Shown here: positions 1 through 10,027 of the stretch, piece by piece | Position numbering within the stretch: position 1 is the first letter of the stretch | How the letters are laid out: each line of letters begins with the position of its first letter | The notes under the pieces: generated by a model | What the model was told of the DNA's origin: nothing | The model's database searches: none | What the model saw: the letters and a program-made list of their open reading frames with translations, nothing else | Position numbers and translations under genes: made by a program | Source of the DNA: Bacillus swezeyi | Lineage (GTDB): Bacteria > Bacillota > Bacilli > Bacillales > Bacillaceae | Assembly (NCBI RefSeq): GCF_001969815.1 | Contig: NZ_MRBK01000013.1 | Span: 158,113-222,112, forward strand | Length of the DNA stretch: 64,000 nt | Reading direction: 5' to 3'

Positions 1-1217
1 ATATCCGCTGATGCGGCAGACATTTTTCCCTGTTGTTGATAAGTGATTGCGGCATTGACCATCACCTTGGCGGAAATCAGCATCGCTTTTTCATTGATAT
101 CAAATTTCGGATGGTGGTGCGGATAGATATTTTCGGGATTTTCAGGGCTTGCACCTGTAAAGAAAAAGGTGCCTTTGACATGCTGGAGGTAATAGGCAAA
201 ATCTTCTCCGCCCATTTGCAATTCGCTTTCCGTTACCTTTTGGACGCCTTCCGTCTTTCTGGCGATCTCGGAGAGAAAGGCTGTTTCTTGGGGATGATTG
301 CAGACGGCCGGATAGCCCCTTTCATATAAATAGTCAAAAGAGGCGTCATGCATGCTGCAAATGCCCTTCACAACTTCTTCAATCTCTTTTTCAATAAGGG
401 TGCGGATATCCTCGCTGAAGGATCGTGCCGTTCCAATTAAAACGGCTTTATCGGCAATCACATTAAAAGAGTTTTCCGCGAGAAAAGAGCCTGTTGAGAT
501 GACGGCCGGCTGTGTGGGATCAAGCCTGCGGCTGACAATGTTTTGAAGGGCGGTAACAATCTGTGAACCGATCAGGACGGCATCCTTTGTTTTATGGGGC
601 TGTGCGCCATGGCCGCCTTTACCGTTAATCGTAATCGTAAAACGGTCAGAGGCTGCCATCATCGGGCCTGTTCGGTATTGAACGGTTCCAAGCGGCTCTG
701 TGGCCCACAAGTGGGTGCCAAAAATGACGTCGACTCCATCGAGACAGCCGTCTTCAATCATCGGTTTGGCTCCGCCCGGCGAATATTCTTCAGCATGCTG
801 ATGGATCATCACAATCTTTCCCTTTAAACCGTCCGCATGCTGGTTCAAAATTTTTGCGAGAACGAGCAGTGCCGCGGTGTGGCCGTCATGGCCGCACGCA
901 TGCATGACTCCGGGAACTGTAGACCTGTAAGGCGCTTCTTTTTCATCCTGAATGGGCAGAGCATCGAAGTCGGCTCTTAGCGCAATGACAGGACCCGGCT
1001 GCCCGCCTTCAATGTAAGCAAGGACACCGCCCCCTCCGACATTTGTGCGAATCGGAATCCCAAGCGCTTTATAATAAGAAGCGATAAACGCGGCTGTTTT
1101 CTTTTCCTGAAAAGAGAGCTCTGGATGCTGATGGAAATGGCGCCTCAATTTGACCATTTCATCGTAGTGCCTGTCGAGCTGCTGATCGATCGTTTGCTTT
1201 AATGCGGCTGCGCTCAA
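1..1217 (-). CDS. yhaA: M20D amidohydrolase (N-acyl-amino-acid hydrolase type), 3' end cut by the window edge
   Basis: Metal-dependent peptidase/amidohydrolase of the M20D family, expected to hydrolyse N-acylated amino acids or small peptides in the cytoplasm. The frame stays open from a TTG at 1217 to base 1, about 405 residues with no stop. This is about the usual family length (B. subtilis YhaA is near 396 aa), so only a few C-terminal residues are missing. Visible motifs are the metal-binding HACGHDGHTA near residue 106, a His-rich EEYSPGGAKP segment, the lid-domain GKGGHGAQPH, and the late GGEDFAYYL motif. The TTG start follows a strong AGGAGG with normal spacing. It lies 80 bp downstream of the permease yhfA on the same strand, so the two are probably cotranscribed. 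The substrate is inferred from the family only. Confidence 0.85.
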   Translation of the reverse strand, partial: MSAAALKQTIDQQLDRHYDEMVKLRRHFHQHPELSFQEKKTAAFIASYYKALGIPIRTNVGGGGVLAYIEGGQPGPVIALRADFDALPIQDEKEAPYRSTVPGVMHACGHDGHTAALLVLAKILNQHADGLKGKIVMIHQHAEEYSPGGAKPMIEDGCLDGVDVIFGTHLWATEPLGTVQYRTGPMMAASDRFTITINGKGGHGAQPHKTKDAVLIGSQIVTALQNIVSRRLDPTQPAVISTGSFLAENSFNVIADKAVLIGTARSFSEDIRTLIEKEIEEVVKGICSMHDASFDYLYERGYPAVCNHPQETAFLSEIARKTEGVQKVTESELQMGGEDFAYYLQHVKGTFFFTGASPENPENIYPHHHPKFDINEKAMLISAKVMVNAAITYQQQGKMSAASAD

Positions 1218-1297
1218 AAATATTCCTCCTTTTAGGAATGGTGAGTTTTTATAATTTTATGACAGTTTAAGCCGCTGTTCAACCTTGCTGCCAAGTT

Positions 1298-2680
1298 TTA
1301 TAAAAGAAATATCGCAGCAATTGTCGTGACGGTCAGCCCGACAGCGACAGGGATAAAATTTTTTCTTGCCAGTTCAAACGGATCGACTTGACAAATGGCA
1401 GCCACAGGGATGATTGCCCAAGGAACAAGCGTCCCTCCGCCGACCCAGATTGCAGAAATTTGGCCGAGGGCTGTCAGAACAGCAGGATTGCCGTCAATCG
1501 CCGCGGCAAACATGCTGGCAGCAGAACCGGCGAGAGAGATGCCGGAAAATCCTGAACCGTCAAGTCCTGTTACTGCACCGGCAAATGTCAGCGCAATAGC
1601 TGAGATTTCCGGAGACAGGGGAACGGAATGGGCAAAAGACAAGCCGAGATCATGAACGATCCTGTTGGAAAACCCTGGAATATCGGCTGTTATCACTTTC
1701 TCAAAACCTGCGTCGCCAAGGTAGAAAAAAGCGGCAATCGGAATGACGGGAGCAAACACTTTAAAACCGAATTGAAATCCATGAATGAAATAATCGGTGA
1801 TTTTCTCAAGGCATCGATGCTTGTAGACGATAAAATGGATAAGCATGAGCACGAAAACAGCAGTTCCGCCGACAAGCGCAGTCGCTTCATCCCCCTGCAG
1901 GCCCATCATAAACATCAAGACAATATCGCTTATGAAAATGACCGGTACAATGAATGCAAGCCATGTTCTCGCTGCCGGACCAAGAAGCCATTCCGGTTCG
2001 TCTTTCTGCAGGCCGCCGCTTTCAATACGTGTATAAGAAGCGGAACGCTCCTTTTTCAACATGAAAAAAGCTGTCAGTGTAGTCGCAAATCCCATGATCA
2101 GAACGAGCGGAATACTGGCGGCCATCACTTCTGTGACCGGAACCCCGGCGGCATCTCCGGTCAACTTCGGCGCTGCCTGAATGATGAAATCGCCTGACAG
2201 GGCAAAACCATGGCCGAACAGGTTCATCGCCGCCGCTGTGGCCATCGGTGAAAGACCGGCTTTAAGAGCGGCGGGCAGAAGCACGGCTCCAACGAGAGCA
2301 ACAGCCGGAGATGGCCAAAAAAAGGATGAGATGATAAACATTAACGCTCCGGTGATCCAATAGGCCAGCACAGGCCCTTTTATCCACTTGGCAATGGGTG
2401 TGATCATCGTTTCATTAATGCCCGTTTTTGTTAAAAGCTCACTCATTGAAACGATAAAGCAAATGATGAAAATGGTCGGGAGGAGTTCGCGGGCGGCGTA
2501 AATTAAACTGTTAAATACGCCGATGACAGAGGCGCTTACGGAATGGGTCGCCAATAAGGAAATGAAAAAAACCCCTGCAAGCGATATAAATGTTGTATCG
2601 AGACGAAGAAGCATAAACATGAGAATCGCCACAATAAAGCCCAAATACAAAAAATGAACGGATGTTAGTTCGAAATCCAA
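1298..2680 (-). CDS. yhfA: Multi-pass permease YhfA (ion-transporter superfamily)
   Basis: Integral membrane protein of 460 residues with about 11-12 hydrophobic segments and the small-residue-rich loops typical of the CitMHS/GntP-like ion transporter superfamily, for example FWPSPAVALVGAVLLPAAL near residue 120 and GLDGSGFSGISLAGSAAS near 375. The start is TTG at 2680 behind a GGGGGAATG-type ribosome site. The position directly upstream of an M20D amidohydrolase matches B. subtilis yhfA-yhaA and suggests that the permease imports the compound, or exports a product, handled by the hydrolase. That coupling is inference. The true substrate is not known from sequence. Confidence 0.8.
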   Translation of the reverse strand: MDFELTSVHFLYLGFIVAILMFMLLRLDTTFISLAGVFFISLLATHSVSASVIGVFNSLIYAARELLPTIFIICFIVSMSELLTKTGINETMITPIAKWIKGPVLAYWITGALMFIISSFFWPSPAVALVGAVLLPAALKAGLSPMATAAAMNLFGHGFALSGDFIIQAAPKLTGDAAGVPVTEVMAASIPLVLIMGFATTLTAFFMLKKERSASYTRIESGGLQKDEPEWLLGPAARTWLAFIVPVIFISDIVLMFMMGLQGDEATALVGGTAVFVLMLIHFIVYKHRCLEKITDYFIHGFQFGFKVFAPVIPIAAFFYLGDAGFEKVITADIPGFSNRIVHDLGLSFAHSVPLSPEISAIALTFAGAVTGLDGSGFSGISLAGSAASMFAAAIDGNPAVLTALGQISAIWVGGGTLVPWAIIPVAAICQVDPFELARKNFIPVAVGLTVTTIAAIFLL

Positions 2681-2763
2681 TGCTCATTCCCCCGTTATCC
2701 TGAACCTTATACAGCTTATTCTTGGGCTGCAAGATTGTGAAAGAGGGTCATTTCCTCGGAAAT

Positions 2764-2785
2764 AAAAAAACTGCCGATCAGGCAG

Positions 2786-2788
<3 letters not shown>
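2764..2788 (-). terminator. Rho-independent terminator of hmoB
   Basis: On the minus strand an AACTGCC...GGCAGTT stem with a five-base loop is followed by a run of T. The stem overlaps the hmoB stop codon. Confidence 0.8.
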
Positions 2789-3337
<549 letters not shown>

Positions 3338-3364
3338 CTATCGAGGAAATGAATAAATGCGCAA

Positions 3365-3394
3365 ACATAATTTGAAGAAAAAATTCCCATACTA
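3365..3394 (+). promoter_or_regulatory. Candidate sigma-G promoter of pbpF
   Basis: ACATA at 3365-3369 and a perfect CATACTA at 3388-3394 are separated by 18 bp, close to the forespore sigma-G consensus (GHATR, N18, CATNHTA). B. subtilis pbpF is known to be transcribed in the forespore by sigma-G. Confidence 0.6.
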
Positions 3395-3420
3395 GCTATA
3401 GAAAGGAATGAGGTGAATAT

Positions 3421-5559
3421 ATGAGAAAGAGATTTTTCATTCCAATCATCATAACAGCGGCCATTTTCCTTTTATCTTTAATTGGTTATATAACGATTTT
3501 ATTTCTGGGGGACTATGTGATTGATGAAAAGAAACTGATTTTCCATGCGTCTTCAAAGATCGTCGACCAAAATGGAGAAGAAGTCGCAAGCCTCTATACT
3601 GAAAACAGAAGCCCGGTGTCAATCGGTGAAGTGCCGGACGAAGTAAAACATGCGTTTATTGCAGTTGAGGACAAACGCTTTTATGAGCATCACGGCATCG
3701 ATTTCAAATCGGTGAGCCGTGCGATTTACAAAGATATATTAGCCGGAGGCAAAGTCGAAGGGGGAAGCACGATTACCCAGCAGCTTGCTAAAAATACCTT
3801 TTTGACCAATGACAAAACATTTTTAAGGAAAACAAAAGAAGTCATTATTGCTATTAATTTAGAGCGTGACTACAGCAAGGACAAGCTGCTTGAAATGTAC
3901 TTAAACCAGCTTTATTTCGGACACGGTGTATACGGGATTCAGGCTGCCGCAAATTATTACTTTAATAAAGATGCAAAAGATTTAAATGTAAGCGAAGGCG
4001 CGGTACTTGCTTCGATTCCCAAGGCGCCGTCTACTTATTCACCCATTCTCAACCCGGAAAAAAGCAGAGAGCGGCGCAACGTCGTACTCAGTATGATGAA
4101 TGAGCAAGGATACATCAGTTCAAGAGAAACGGTCAGGGCACAAGGAAGCACTTTGGGCCTTCATGTAAAAGAAAAGTCAAAAAATCCTTGGATTGACAGC
4201 TATATTGACCTTGTGATAAAAGAGGCGGAAGATCGTTATTCCATTTCAAGCGAACAGCTTCTGCAAGGCGGATATACCATCAGTGTTCCCCTTGATGTCT
4301 CGATTCAAAAAGCCGCCTATACACTGATGAAAGAGGACGCCTACTTTCCAGGAACTGATCAAAAAGCCGAAGGCAGCGCCGTTTTTATCGACAATAAGAC
4401 AGGAGGTGTAGTCGCGGCTCTTGGAGGAAGGGATTATCTTCCAAAAAGCTATAACAGAGCGACTGCTGCGCGCCAGCCGGGATCAACTTTCAAACCGCTT
4501 GCCGTCTACGGACCCGCCCTTGAGGAAAAGCTTTTTAAGCCTTACTCCCTGCTTGAAGATAAACAGCTCTCATATGGCGGCTATGCTCCTAAAAATTATG
4601 ACGGGCAATATGAAGGAAAGGTATCGATGGTCGATGCGTTGACTGACAGCAAAAATGCGCCTGCCGTATGGACGCTGAATGAAATCGGTATTGAAACCGC
4701 GAAGCCTTATGTAAGCCGTTTGGGCATGAACATACCTGATGAAGGCCTTGCTTTAGCACTCGGCGGCCTCGAAGAAGGAGTGTCGCCGCTTCAACTTGCC
4801 GGTGCGTATCGGACGTTTGCAAACTCAGGAAAATATGATAAGCCATACTTTATTAGAAAAATCACGGATGAAAGCGGGAATGTATTATACCGCCATGAAG
4901 ATAAACCAGAGAAGGTATTTAGTAAACAGACCGCTTGGAATATGACACGCATGCTTCAAGAGGTTGTCAAAAGCGGTACTGGAAAAGCCGGTGAGTTTTC
5001 CGGAGAGATAGCCGGAAAAACAGGCTCCACTACGTTTACCGGAAAAGAGGGCGGTACAAAGGACGCATGGTTTGCCGGGTATACTCCCGGAGTGACAGGA
5101 GCGGTCTGGATGGGCTACGATAAAACAGATGAAGCCCACTATTTAAAAGGCGGAAGCTCTTATCCGACGAGGCTGTTTAAAGACATTTTAAAGCGCTCCA
5201 AACAAAAAACGGATACATTCAAAAAGCCGGAAGGCGTAAAGGATCTGGACAGGCCGATCCACCTTGAAGACTTGGAAAGCGCTGAGGCAGACTATTCCTT
5301 TACACCTATGGGACTGATTACGGTGTCATTAAAATGGCATGAGCAAGAGGATAAAAGAGCCGAATACCGAATATATGAAAAGAAAAACGGAAAAGAGGCA
5401 CTGATAAAAACTGTTACAGGAAAAGGGAGCTATGAGATTCCGTATGCAAATATCTTTTCCGACGTTTCATACAGAATTGTTCCATACAATCCGCAGACAA
5501 AAACAGAGGGGAAAGGGACCGATTTTATCAAGCCGAAAATATTCCCTTCGGGTCATTAG
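3421..5559 (+). CDS. pbpF: Class A penicillin-binding protein PBP2c (transglycosylase/transpeptidase)
   Basis: Bifunctional peptidoglycan synthase of 712 residues, anchored by one N-terminal membrane helix (about residues 6-30). The GT51 glycosyltransferase domain follows at about 60-235, with the EDKRFYEHHG, GGSTITQQL and YLNQLYFGHGVYG motifs. The transpeptidase domain (about 320-620) carries all three active-site motifs: STFK after AARQPG, SKN in LTDSKNAPA, and KTGST. The C-terminal 70 residues look like a small fibronectin-like tail. The start ATG follows GAATGAGGTG. It matches B. subtilis PbpF (714 aa), which acts in spore germ-cell-wall synthesis with PbpG. The sigma-G-like promoter upstream agrees with that role. 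Confidence 0.92.
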   Translation: MRKRFFIPIIITAAIFLLSLIGYITILFLGDYVIDEKKLIFHASSKIVDQNGEEVASLYTENRSPVSIGEVPDEVKHAFIAVEDKRFYEHHGIDFKSVSRAIYKDILAGGKVEGGSTITQQLAKNTFLTNDKTFLRKTKEVIIAINLERDYSKDKLLEMYLNQLYFGHGVYGIQAAANYYFNKDAKDLNVSEGAVLASIPKAPSTYSPILNPEKSRERRNVVLSMMNEQGYISSRETVRAQGSTLGLHVKEKSKNPWIDSYIDLVIKEAEDRYSISSEQLLQGGYTISVPLDVSIQKAAYTLMKEDAYFPGTDQKAEGSAVFIDNKTGGVVAALGGRDYLPKSYNRATAARQPGSTFKPLAVYGPALEEKLFKPYSLLEDKQLSYGGYAPKNYDGQYEGKVSMVDALTDSKNAPAVWTLNEIGIETAKPYVSRLGMNIPDEGLALALGGLEEGVSPLQLAGAYRTFANSGKYDKPYFIRKITDESGNVLYRHEDKPEKVFSKQTAWNMTRMLQEVVKSGTGKAGEFSGEIAGKTGSTTFTGKEGGTKDAWFAGYTPGVTGAVWMGYDKTDEAHYLKGGSSYPTRLFKDILKRSKQKTDTFKKPEGVKDLDRPIHLEDLESAEADYSFTPMGLITVSLKWHEQEDKRAEYRIYEKKNGKEALIKTVTGKGSYEIPYANIFSDVSYRIVPYNPQTKTEGKGTDFIKPKIFPSGH

Positions 5560-5684
5560 AAACTCGAAATTCATCAATTTTTTGAACAATAAGTCTCATG
5601 AGTATACCGCACATCAAAAAAACGGTATATTTGAAGGAGTAATTTTGCGAACGTATGGTTGCAGCTTGAAAGGTGGAAATCAGA

Positions 5685-6746
5685 GTGAAAAACGACAAGG
5701 CTTTTAATGACACATTTTTAAAAGCGTGCCGCGGAGAAAAGACCGATCATGTACCTGTATGGTACATGAGGCAGGCCGGCAGATCGCAGCCTGAATACCG
5801 GGCGCTTAAAGAAAAATACGGGCTATTTGACATTACGCATCAGCCTGAACTGTGCGCTTATGTGACAAGACTGCCTGTTGAACAGTACGGGGTGGATGCG
5901 GCGATTCTTTATAAGGACATTATGACACCGCTTCCAGGAATTGGCGTCGATGTCGAGATTAAAAACGGAATCGGCCCGGTTATCGATCATCCGATTGCGT
6001 CGGCATCAGATGTTGAAAAGCTTGGTGAACTTGAGCCGGAAAAACATATTCCATATGTGCTGGAGACGATTAAGCTATTGACCGAGGAGCAGCTGAACGT
6101 TCCGCTGATCGGTTTTACCGGAGCCCCGTTCACATTGGCAAGCTATATGATAGAGGGCGGCCCGTCTAAAAACTACAATAAAACAAAAGCGTTTATGTAC
6201 AGCCAGCCTGAAGTATGGTTCAAGCTGATGAAAAAACTGGGCGGCATGGCGGCTGTTTATGTGAAAGCCCAAATCCGCGCGGGCGCAAAAGCCATTCAAG
6301 TGTTTGATTCATGGGTCGGAGCATTGGACGCCAATGATTACCGCCGCTACATCAAACCGACAATGGACGTTCTCTTTGAAGAGCTCAAAACTGAAGGTGT
6401 ACCGCTGATTATGTTCGGTGTGGGCGCGAGCCATCTTGCCCGCGACTGGCATGACCTTTCACTCGACGTCGTCGGCCTTGACTGGCGGATGAGCATACAG
6501 GAAGCAAGGGATGAAGGACTGACCAAAACCCTTCAGGGAAATCTGGATCCGTCGATACTGCTTGCGCCATGGGACATCATCGAGGCTAGAACAAAAGACA
6601 TTTTGGATCAAGGAATGCTGACAGACCGGTTTATTTTTAACCTCGGTCACGGCATCTTCCCTGAGGTCAGCCCTGATACACTGAAAAAATTGACGGCATT
6701 TGTTCATGAGTATTCCGCCTCAAAAAAATCGAGCCTGATCCCATGA
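5685..6746 (+). CDS. hemE: Uroporphyrinogen III decarboxylase
   Basis: Cytoplasmic enzyme that removes four carboxyl groups from uroporphyrinogen III to give coproporphyrinogen III. The 353-residue protein equals B. subtilis HemE in length and carries the two family signatures [16 protein letters not shown] near the N-terminus and [17 protein letters not shown] near 145. The start is taken as GTG at 5685, eight bases after AGGTGG; an earlier in-frame GTG at 5673 is part of that ribosome site. It is the first gene of the hemE-hemH-hemY operon, with 73 bp to hemH. A short leader frame with its own ribosome site overlaps the start (see findings). Confidence 0.95.
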   Translation: MKNDKAFNDTFLKACRGEKTDHVPVWYMRQAGRSQPEYRALKEKYGLFDITHQPELCAYVTRLPVEQYGVDAAILYKDIMTPLPGIGVDVEIKNGIGPVIDHPIASASDVEKLGELEPEKHIPYVLETIKLLTEEQLNVPLIGFTGAPFTLASYMIEGGPSKNYNKTKAFMYSQPEVWFKLMKKLGGMAAVYVKAQIRAGAKAIQVFDSWVGALDANDYRRYIKPTMDVLFEELKTEGVPLIMFGVGASHLARDWHDLSLDVVGLDWRMSIQEARDEGLTKTLQGNLDPSILLAPWDIIEARTKDILDQGMLTDRFIFNLGHGIFPEVSPDTLKKLTAFVHEYSASKKSSLIP

Positions 6747-6819
6747 GCATTTCAGTTGGTCTTTACAGTTTAAACTGTCAAAATACGAATAGATAAAGAT
6801 CTTTAAAGAGGTGTTCATG

Positions 6820-7761
6820 TTGGGTAAAAAGAAAATGGGGCTTCTTGTCATGGCGTACGGAACGCCATATAAGGAAGAAGATATCGAGCGTTATTATACG
6901 CACATCAGGAGAGGCAGAAAGCCTGAGCCGGACATGCTTCAGGATTTGCAAGACCGCTATAAGGCGATCGGGGGAATTTCTCCGCTCGCAAAAATTACCG
7001 AGGAGCAGACGGAGCAGCTTGAAAAGCGCTTAAATGAGGTTCAGGATGACGTGATCTTTAAAGCTTATATCGGTCTCAAGCATATTGAACCTTTTATTGA
7101 AGACGCCGTTCAGGACATGCATAAAGACGGTATAACAGAAGCCGTCAGCATCGTACTTGCGCCCCACTTCTCCACGTTCAGCGTGCAGTCATACAATAAA
7201 CGGGCGAAAGAGGAAGCTGAAAAGCTGGGCGGCTTAAACATCACATCGATTAACAGCTGGTATGATGAGCCTAAATTCATCACATATTGGGCGGACAAGA
7301 TCAGAGATACGTATGCCCAAATGCCGTCTGAGGAAAGGGATAACGCCGTCTTGATCGTATCGGCACACAGCCTTCCAGAGAAGATCGTTGAAATGGGAGA
7401 CCCTTATCCAGATCAGCTCAAAGAATCAGCCAGATTGATTGCTGAAAAAGCGGGTGTTAAGAATTACGCTATAGGCTGGCAAAGCGAAGGCAACACACCT
7501 GACCCATGGCTTGGGCCTGACGTTCAGGATTTGACGCGGGACTTATCCGAGCAAAAAGGATACAGCGCTTTTGTTTATGCTCCTGTCGGTTTTGTAGCCG
7601 ACCACTTGGAAGTCCTGTACGATAATGACTACGAATGCAAAGTCGTGACAGATGATATCGGAGCAAGCTATTACAGACCGGAAATGCCTAATGCAAAACC
7701 GCAGTTTATCGATGCTTTGGCAGACGTTGTGCGAAAAGAATTGGAGAAAGAAGAACAGTAA
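6820..7761 (+). CDS. hemH: Coproporphyrin III ferrochelatase (HemH/CpfC)
   Basis: Inserts ferrous iron into coproporphyrin III, the penultimate step of the coproporphyrin-dependent heme pathway of Firmicutes. The protein of about 313 residues contains SAHSLPEKI with the metal-ligand His near 183, the acidic [10 protein letters not shown] stretch near 263, and the [15 protein letters not shown]-terminal loop. The TTG at 6820 aligns with the B. subtilis start and sits six bases from GAGGTG; ATG 6817 would have only three. Older annotations call it protoporphyrin ferrochelatase. The gene is followed after 13 bp by hemY. Confidence 0.95.
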   Translation: MGKKKMGLLVMAYGTPYKEEDIERYYTHIRRGRKPEPDMLQDLQDRYKAIGGISPLAKITEEQTEQLEKRLNEVQDDVIFKAYIGLKHIEPFIEDAVQDMHKDGITEAVSIVLAPHFSTFSVQSYNKRAKEEAEKLGGLNITSINSWYDEPKFITYWADKIRDTYAQMPSEERDNAVLIVSAHSLPEKIVEMGDPYPDQLKESARLIAEKAGVKNYAIGWQSEGNTPDPWLGPDVQDLTRDLSEQKGYSAFVYAPVGFVADHLEVLYDNDYECKVVTDDIGASYYRPEMPNAKPQFIDALADVVRKELEKEEQ

Positions 7762-7774
7762 AGAAGGCGATTTT

Positions 7775-9196
7775 ATGATGAGTGGAGAACGTAGGCAGAT
7801 TGTAATTATCGGCGGCGGTATTACCGGACTGGCCGCCGCCTTCTACTTGGAGAGAGAAATCAAAAAAAACGGTCTCCCGGCTGAAGTGACGCTTGTTGAG
7901 GCGAGTCCGAGATTAGGCGGAAAGATTCAGACCGTCCATAAAGACGGCTATGTGATTGAAAGAGGTCCGGACTCATTTTTGGAACGAAAACAAAGCGCTC
8001 CTCAGCTTGTCAAGGACCTGGGGTTGGATCATTTGCTTGTGAACAATGCGACAGGTCAGTCTTATGTGCTCGTAAATGAAACGCTCTATCCGATTCCAGA
8101 GGGAGCCGTGATGGGGGTGCCGACAGAAATCAGACCTTTTCTGACGACTGGACTGTTTTCCTTTCAGGGAAAATTGCGGGCTGGGATGGATTTGGTGCTT
8201 CCTGCAAGCAAGCCTCAGGAAGATCAGTCACTCGGAGAATTTTTCAGGAGACGAGTCGGAGGGGAAGTGGTAGAGAACCTGATTGAACCGCTTTTGTCAG
8301 GCATCTATGCCGGTGATATCGACCGTCTCAGTCTGATGTCGACCTTCCCGCAGTTCTATCAAACAGAGCAGAAGCACAGAAGCTTGATTATCGGAATGAA
8401 AAAATCGCGCGGCAATGCAAACAGCAACAAACCGGCAAAAAAGAAAGGCCAGTTTCAAACCTTGAAAACCGGATTGCAGACCATTGTTGAAGAACTGGAA
8501 AAACAGCTTGAACTGACGAAGGTTTATAAGGGTACAAAGGTTGTGAGCGTTGAACATGCTGGAAACGGGTACAGCATGAAGCTTGACAATGGGAGCGTGC
8601 TCGATGCGGACGCCGCCGTGATCACGGCTCCTCATAAAGTAGTTTCTACGATGTTTCAAGGTGAGGATTGGCTGAACGGCTTGCAGGATATGGTTTCGAC
8701 ATCAGTTGCAAATGTAGCGCTGGGCTTTCCTGAAGAAGCTGTACAGATGGAGCATCAAGGCACAGGCTTCGTCATTTCGAGAAACAGCGACTTTTCCATT
8801 ACCGCCTGTACATGGACAAATAAAAAATGGCCGAATACAACGCCGAAAGGAAAAGTTTTATTAAGAGCCTATGTCGGAAAAGCCGGGGATGAATCGGTTG
8901 TCGAGCAGTCCGACAATGAAATGGTCAAGATCGTACTCGATGATCTAAAACGGATCATGAAAATCGACGGCGAGCCGGAAATGAGCTGTATCACGAGGTG
9001 GAATGAAGCGATGCCGCAGTATCATGTCGGCCACAAAAAAAGAATTAACGAAATACGGGAAGGTTTAAAAACATCATATCCCGGGATTTTTGTAACGGGC
9101 GCTTCTTTTGAAGGCGTCGGCATCCCGGATTGCATTGATCAAGGCAAACAAGCCGTAAAAGATGTGCTTTCCCACCTATTTGAAAAAGCAGAATAA
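7775..9196 (+). CDS. hemY: Coproporphyrinogen III oxidase, oxygen-dependent flavoprotein (HemY/CgoX)
   Basis: FAD enzyme that oxidises coproporphyrinogen III to coproporphyrin III for HemH. The 473-residue protein starts with the dinucleotide fold GGGITGLAAAFYLE, followed by the amine-oxidase motif SPRLGGKIQT, and ends with FVTGASFEGVGIPDCIDQG, the conserved FAD-contact segment. The start ATG at 7775 (or 7778) follows AGAAGGCG. It is the last gene of the hem operon and is followed by a weak terminator-like hairpin. Confidence 0.95.
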   Translation: MMSGERRQIVIIGGGITGLAAAFYLEREIKKNGLPAEVTLVEASPRLGGKIQTVHKDGYVIERGPDSFLERKQSAPQLVKDLGLDHLLVNNATGQSYVLVNETLYPIPEGAVMGVPTEIRPFLTTGLFSFQGKLRAGMDLVLPASKPQEDQSLGEFFRRRVGGEVVENLIEPLLSGIYAGDIDRLSLMSTFPQFYQTEQKHRSLIIGMKKSRGNANSNKPAKKKGQFQTLKTGLQTIVEELEKQLELTKVYKGTKVVSVEHAGNGYSMKLDNGSVLDADAAVITAPHKVVSTMFQGEDWLNGLQDMVSTSVANVALGFPEEAVQMEHQGTGFVISRNSDFSITACTWTNKKWPNTTPKGKVLLRAYVGKAGDESVVEQSDNEMVKIVLDDLKRIMKIDGEPEMSCITRWNEAMPQYHVGHKKRINEIREGLKTSYPGIFVTGASFEGVGIPDCIDQGKQAVKDVLSHLFEKAE

Positions 9197-9202
9197 AAGT
9201 AA

Positions 9203-9238
9203 GCGAAGCTGTCCGAGTGATATCGGCGGCTTTTTTTA
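9203..9238 (+). terminator. Probable terminator of hemEHY
   Basis: An imperfect hairpin (AAGC/GCTT base, mismatched stem, loop around 9216-9222) is followed by seven T. Confidence 0.5.
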
Positions 9239-9384
9239 TTTGCTCTGGTTTTAAGCCTACATAATGAATGGTTGTTTATATAAAGATAAATTGAAATGAT
9301 TGCTTTTTGCATTCAGATGTGTTAAATTACTTTTTGTACTTATTGACCAAAATGTTCAAATAGTCATTTCTGGGGTGAAAAAAC

Positions 9385-9957
9385 ATGAGCAAAGATCGGA
9401 AAACACTCATTATCGAAGCGGCAAAAAAATCATTCACACAATTTGGGTACAAAGCGACGACGATGGATCTTGTGGCAAAGCTCGCAAATGTCGGAAAGGG
9501 CACGATTTACACATTTTTCAAAAATAAAGAAGAATTGTTCGGCGAAATTTTTTCTTCGCTGCTGATTGAAATGAAACAAACGGCTGATCATGCGATCGAC
9601 CCGGGGCAGCCTTTTCACGAAAATGCCCATCGCGCAATGATGGCCATTTTGGAGTACAGAAAAAAACATCAGCTGACGATTAAAATCTTTCAAGAGGCAA
9701 CTGAACTGGGTACCCCAGCTGCCCGGGAAGTGATCGAGAAGCTGGAGCGGATGGTGATTAACTACATTAAGAAAAAAATTAAAGAAGCGATTAAAAATGA
9801 CGATATTAGACCGTGTGATCCTGAGCTGAATGCATTTGTCATCTTTAAGCTATACATTGCACTCATCTTTGATTGGGAAAAACACCATGATCCATTACAG
9901 AAAGAAGATATAGCAGAAATGCTGAAAATGTATATTTTAAAAGGATTGTCCCGCTAG
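9385..9957 (+). CDS. yhgD: TetR-family transcriptional regulator YhgD
   Basis: 190-residue repressor-type protein with an N-terminal TetR helix-turn-helix (about residues 8-55, containing ATTMDLVAKLANVGKGTIYTFF) and an all-helical ligand-binding C-terminal domain. It lies 70 bp upstream of yhgE on the same strand and probably controls that operon and itself. A TATTGACCAAAATGTTCAAAT element at 9339-9359, partly palindromic and close to the start, is a possible operator. The ligand is unknown. Confidence 0.88.
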   Translation: MSKDRKTLIIEAAKKSFTQFGYKATTMDLVAKLANVGKGTIYTFFKNKEELFGEIFSSLLIEMKQTADHAIDPGQPFHENAHRAMMAILEYRKKHQLTIKIFQEATELGTPAAREVIEKLERMVINYIKKKIKEAIKNDDIRPCDPELNAFVIFKLYIALIFDWEKHHDPLQKEDIAEMLKMYILKGLSR

Positions 9958-10027
9958 ATGATCCTTCCTTTTTTAAAGGGGTGCGGCCACATCAAGAGAT
10001 CGGCCATTGATTAGGAGGCGTATCAAC

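Noticed and set aside
1395..2363. Several plus-strand frames inside yhfA
   Set aside because: They lie antisense to a clear permease gene and have no ribosome sites.
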